From contig JACKBC010000001.1 of the NCBI GenBank assembly GCA_020634755.1, positions 496,001 through 560,000 of the forward strand: a DNA stretch of 64,000 nt, written 5' to 3'. The notes under the pieces were generated by a model that had not been told where the DNA came from, searched no databases, and saw only the letters and a program-made list of their open reading frames with translations. The DNA is from Caldilineaceae bacterium (lineage in GTDB: Bacteria > Chloroflexota > Anaerolineae > Caldilineales > Caldilineaceae). Made by a program: the position numbers and the translations under genes. Below are positions 60,484 through 64,000 of this stretch, one piece after another; position 1 is the stretch's first letter, and each line of letters begins with the position of its first letter.

Positions 60484-60572
60484 CTTATGTTACGCAAGCC
60501 TGGAGGAAAGTTGGCTCGCTGACGTTCCTGTTTCTCTCTAGCAGACTGGCTGTCGCTGCGTAACGTGATTTA
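60484..60572. repeat. Dispersed 89-bp repeat, family 1, copy C
   Basis: This is the third copy of identical length (89 bp), with GTTACGCAAGC and GCTGCGTAAC ends and the same conserved core. It sits between the methyltransferase and the 3' end of the AfsR-like gene. Confidence 0.8.
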
Positions 60573-60582
60573 TTTTTCTGGC

Positions 60583-63500
60583 TTAGCCTAAATCCAGTAT
60601 GTGCCATTGTTCTTCATTCAGCGCCGCTAAATCGTCAGCCTGTCTCCGCAACGCTTGCGCATCTTCTAAGCGCTCATGTTCTGTATACGCCCGCACCAGC
60701 AGACCCAACAACCACGGACGCCACAGGGCTGCTCCCCTATCGGCATAGGTGACCAGCGCTTGCTCCATCTGCGCAATGCCCGACTCTTTTGCGCCAGCCC
60801 GAAAGCGCAGAAAACCATCCAAGCAGAGCGCCACCGCCTGCCAAAATGGATAGCCATGTTCATGGCAGACGGCCAGCGCATGATCTGTTTGAGCGCGGGC
60901 GGCGGTGGTATCGTCGGCCATGAGATGCAGCATGCCGGCATGAACGGTGACAAACGCCATCGTAAACGGGTGCGCTGCCGCGTGCGCCAGGCGCAGCGCC
61001 TCTTGGTAGTGTTGCATGGCGGCGGCGCGCTCATGGAGCAACCAGAGGGTCCATGCCAGCAAGATTTCACCTGCTGCACCGGGGTCCGCACCATAACGGA
61101 GCGCCAGCGTTGCATCGGCGTTTGCGTGATAGAGGTGCAGGCACTGTTCCAAATGATGGCGCGCCGCCGCCAGTTGGCCCAAATGCAACAGGCTGACCCC
61201 CAGCGCGCGATGTCCGGTCATCAGTGGAACAAGGTCGGCTTGGGTCCTGGCCTGCGCCAGCCATTGTTCACTCAGCGCCCAAGCGCGCGCGTGCTGACCC
61301 CGCACGTGGAAAAAAGTCCACAAGCCGTAATAGACTGAGAAGAGCGCGTCAGTTTCACCCGCGGCCTGGCACAGAGCATACGCCTGCTGATAGGCCGTTT
61401 CTACCTCTGGCGCGGCATAGCCCTTGGTCACCAGAAGCGCATTGCACAGCCCAACTTGCAAGCGCAACTCTGTCGGTTGCTGCGCAGCGCGATCCGCCAG
61501 CATTTGCAACAGGGCCAGCCCGCGCTGGAAATGGGCGGCCGCTTCCGTGTAGGCCGAAAGCTGCGCGGCATATTCACCGGCAATGGTTAAATGTTCAATG
61601 GCGTGCACATACAGACCGGCCCGTTCAAAGTGTCGGGCCAGCGCGGCGGCCGTCGCCGGTTGTTGACCGTAAAATTGCGCCCAAGCCAAGCCCACGGCTT
61701 CGTGCAGATAGGCGCGTTCGACTGCATCCAGCCGGCTATATAAATAGTATTGGAAAAGCTGATGGCGAAAACGATAGCGCGACAGCCTTTGCCCGTTGAC
61801 GCTCTCTACGGTCTGAACGGTGATCAGGCGATGCTGACGGTCTAGTTCGCGGCTCAGGCGCTGGATAACCAAGCGCTCATGGACGCCCTGCACGTGGGCT
61901 AGCAGTTCGGCCGTAAAGGTGCTGCCTTCAATGGCGGCCACCGCCAGCAGCGCTTGTAAATCGGTGTCCAGCCGCCCGATCCGTTTTTCAATTACACCTT
62001 CGACGCGCGCCGGCAGTCGCCGCCAGTCTATGACGCCCGTTTCGCACCAATAGCCAGCTTCATCCTGCTGAATAGCTCCCTGTTCTTGCAGGTCGCGCAT
62101 CAATTCGACCGTAAAGAGCGGATGGCCTTCGGTCTGATGAATTAACCCTTGGATAAAGGCGTCGTCAAAGCGATGAGGCTGACTGCGCAAATATGCCTGC
62201 ACAAAGTGCGCCTCCTCGGCCGTGCTGATGTCGCCCAGATCCACCGTCACCTCACCAAAGAGCCGTTTGCATTCAGCTACCAGCCCTTGCAGCGCCCGTG
62301 CTTCGCTTCCAGCGTCGGTATCCACCTCTTCCGGTCGATAGGACGCAACAATTAACATCGCGCTGTCGCGCAGCTGTTGGCATAAAGAGAAAAGCAAGCT
62401 GAGCGATGAGGCGTCTGCCCAATGCAGATTTTCCAAAAGCAAAAGGAGCGGGCGTTTAGCGGCGAGTGCTTTAAAAAAGGCCGCAAACTGGCTAAAGAGC
62501 CGATGTTGCTCTGAAGGTACCTCTTTACTGGCGACAGCCAATTCCGTCAGCCGCGCCAGCCAGCTGGCTTTGCGGAAAGGTGCGCTTTGTACCCGCTTTA
62601 ACAGCATCTCGCCGCCAGCGAAGCTGCTCACCAGATCGGGCCCATGTTGCACCAGCAATGGCAGGGCGGTGGGCATTAGCTCCCAGAGACGCAATGCCTG
62701 CTCTGGCGTTAGCAGATCGCTCTGCCAGTGTGCCTCAACGTCGCCAGTCAGCAGCAGCAAAAGCTCACGAAAAGGCGCGTAGGGCTCACCCATGCCGGTC
62801 TGTGCATTACAGTTGCCCCAGGCCACAATTAATTCACCATTGGCTGCCTGGGCGCGGCGCGCGAACTCGTTTAGCAGCGCGCTTTTGCCGTTGCCGGCAC
62901 CGCCCAACACAAAGAACGGGCAGCCCTGGCCGGTCTGAGCGCGCCTTAGTGCAGAGCCAAGCTGGTCCAGCTCCCGTTCACGCGCCACAAAGACGGGCGG
63001 CGTGGCGGGCGCCACATCCGCCGCGCTTAAAAAGGCTGGCCGCACCGGCGCCGCCAGCTCTTGGATAGGCACAGCGATAGCCGTCGCCGCGCGTATGTCC
63101 AGCTGGGCTTTCGTCTCGATTACGGTTTCGTCACGGATGGCTTCATAGAGCGCCACCGTAGCGGCAGACGGCTCAACGGCCAGTTCCTGAGCCAGCACCT
63201 GGCGGCAGACCTCAAAGTGGGCCAGGGCCGCGCTGCGCTGACCGTCTGCCGCCAGCAGCCGCATTAGGAGCTGATGCGCTTCTTCCAGCCACGGCTCTAG
63301 TGCCAAAATGCGGCGCGTTGGGGCAATGGCTTCGGCCAGTTGGCCTCTCTGGCGTTGGCGCTCAGCCTGGGTAAAGAGCAGCGCAACGCCCAGGCGCTGC
63401 CACCGCTCCCGTTCGTTCATAATCCATAACTCAAAGTCAGGTGCATCGCGGACTTGAAAATCATCCAGCAGCGGACCTTGATAAAGAAGCGCGGCCCGCG

Positions 63501-63855
63501 TCAATTCAGCGTCGGATAGACGTTCAGCATCGCCAGCCAGCTCATCAAATTCCGTCACGTCGAAACGGTGTGGGTAGGATAGGTTAAACGCCACCGATTG
63601 CCGCGTAATCAGCAGCGCGTCGCCCACTGTGGCCCGCAAGCGGCTGAGCACCAGCCGCAAATTAGCGCGCGCCGCCTCTTCCGACAGTTCGGCCCAGAGC
63701 AAACCGGCCAGCGCGCTGCGCGAATGGGGACGCCGCGTACAGGCCAGATAAACCAGCAATCCCTGCGCCTTGGCCGGGAGCTGGCGAGTCAGCTCGTTGA
63801 GGCCAAGCTGAATGGATAGATTGCCAAATCCTTGGATAAATAGCTCGGTGGTCAT
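60583..63855 (-). CDS. AfsR/SARP-type regulator with BTAD, STAND ATPase and TPR domains
   Basis: This 1,090-residue regulator has an N-terminal OmpR-like winged helix (about 1-95; ARANLRLVLSRLRATVGD), a BTAD domain (about 100-250; LEEAHQLLMRLLAADGQRSAALAHFEVCRQVLAQEL) and an AAA/STAND ATPase with Walker A GGAGNGKSALLNEF and Walker B LLLLLENLHWAD. A long TPR/HTH-type C-terminal half (about 600-1070) follows. AfsR-like proteins activate transcription in response to a signal sensed through the ATPase/TPR part. ATG at 63855 was chosen; a TTG at 63909 is possible. A minus-strand TATAAT at 63950-63945 may be the -10. No target gene cluster is adjacent. Confidence 0.88.
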   Translation of the reverse strand: MTTELFIQGFGNLSIQLGLNELTRQLPAKAQGLLVYLACTRRPHSRSALAGLLWAELSEEAARANLRLVLSRLRATVGDALLITRQSVAFNLSYPHRFDVTEFDELAGDAERLSDAELTRAALLYQGPLLDDFQVRDAPDFELWIMNERERWQRLGVALLFTQAERQRQRGQLAEAIAPTRRILALEPWLEEAHQLLMRLLAADGQRSAALAHFEVCRQVLAQELAVEPSAATVALYEAIRDETVIETKAQLDIRAATAIAVPIQELAAPVRPAFLSAADVAPATPPVFVARERELDQLGSALRRAQTGQGCPFFVLGGAGNGKSALLNEFARRAQAANGELIVAWGNCNAQTGMGEPYAPFRELLLLLTGDVEAHWQSDLLTPEQALRLWELMPTALPLLVQHGPDLVSSFAGGEMLLKRVQSAPFRKASWLARLTELAVASKEVPSEQHRLFSQFAAFFKALAAKRPLLLLLENLHWADASSLSLLFSLCQQLRDSAMLIVASYRPEEVDTDAGSEARALQGLVAECKRLFGEVTVDLGDISTAEEAHFVQAYLRSQPHRFDDAFIQGLIHQTEGHPLFTVELMRDLQEQGAIQQDEAGYWCETGVIDWRRLPARVEGVIEKRIGRLDTDLQALLAVAAIEGSTFTAELLAHVQGVHERLVIQRLSRELDRQHRLITVQTVESVNGQRLSRYRFRHQLFQYYLYSRLDAVERAYLHEAVGLAWAQFYGQQPATAAALARHFERAGLYVHAIEHLTIAGEYAAQLSAYTEAAAHFQRGLALLQMLADRAAQQPTELRLQVGLCNALLVTKGYAAPEVETAYQQAYALCQAAGETDALFSVYYGLWTFFHVRGQHARAWALSEQWLAQARTQADLVPLMTGHRALGVSLLHLGQLAAARHHLEQCLHLYHANADATLALRYGADPGAAGEILLAWTLWLLHERAAAMQHYQEALRLAHAAAHPFTMAFVTVHAGMLHLMADDTTAARAQTDHALAVCHEHGYPFWQAVALCLDGFLRFRAGAKESGIAQMEQALVTYADRGAALWRPWLLGLLVRAYTEHERLEDAQALRRQADDLAALNEEQWHILDLG

Positions 63856-63944
63856 GCGGTGTTGGTGTAGGAGAGGCTCTGACAAAATACACGCTAGATA
63901 AACGCTCAACTCGCGTTCAGAATACGACAGTCGATCATAATCGC

Positions 63945-63950
63945 ATTATA
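63945..63950 (-). promoter_or_regulatory. Candidate -10 of the AfsR-like gene
   Basis: TATAAT read on the minus strand, 90 bp before the ATG. No consensus -35 could be assigned and the window ends shortly beyond. Confidence 0.3.
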
Positions 63951-64000
63951 CATCTGGTTCTGTGGTAAATGAGCATTTTGCCTGACTAATAATACTCAGT

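Overview
This 64-kb window most likely comes from a filamentous or sheathed Chloroflexota (Anaerolineae/Ardenticatenia-like) chromosome. That is an inference from moderately high GC, AGGAG-type ribosome sites with frequent GTG/TTG starts, long TPR and PKD proteins with Pro/Thr-rich tails, PTPS-related membrane proteins and an AfsR-like regulator. No rRNA, CRISPR array, phage module or intact insertion sequence was seen. The only RNA gene found is tRNA-Val(UAC).

Layout. 1-5.4 kb: 3' end of rpe, a ThuA-like protein, a secreted PKD protein, a YbaK-type deacylase and an NCS1 permease. 5.4-9.2 kb: a tightly packed minus-strand cluster (flavin reductase, YdjM-like membrane protein, acyl-CoA dehydrogenase, MetH-activation-domain-like protein, sulfotransferase). 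9.3-21 kb: CapA-like protein, tag with a duplicated start region, HAD hydrolase, a divergent MshA-like glycosyltransferase/PIG-L deacetylase pair, a large CnaB-like repeat protein, pheT and a Nudix hydrolase. 21.6-28.1 kb: two large polytopic membrane proteins in tandem, a group II PLP decarboxylase and an Asp-box lipoprotein.

29.3-42.3 kb is the most unusual part. A 1,019-residue protein joins a processive GT2 polysaccharide synthase, a LysM-like segment and an AlgG-type parallel beta-helix with the complete DPHD epimerase motif. Fifteen bases later begins a 3,325-residue exported TPR protein with a C-terminal CHAT fold that has lost both catalytic residues and ends in a membrane anchor. Together they suggest a compact polymerase-epimerase-scaffold system for an alginate-like exopolysaccharide. 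42.9-48.2 kb encodes two more surface proteins: a CAP-domain lipoprotein with duplicated bulb-lectin domains, and a papain-like protein ending in a VHL-type beta domain.

48.5-64 kb: a Gfo/Idh/MocA oxidoreductase, a promoter/short ORF/terminator unit, a heterodimeric ABC exporter whose second subunit carries an in-frame palindromic insertion, tRNA-Val, an Amt transporter, a retropepsin-like protease with a small partner, an ABC-F ATPase, an orphan BrnA-like antitoxin, a methyltransferase and an AfsR/BTAD regulator.

Intergenic spaces are rich in short palindromic elements. There are at least three dispersed families: an 89-bp element with TTACGCA-type ends (three same-length copies plus five diverged ones), a family with GTTGCGTAGTGCGTG-type ends, and hairpins carrying the TTCGACAAGCTC loop. 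All functional calls rest on motif reading alone; no database search was run.
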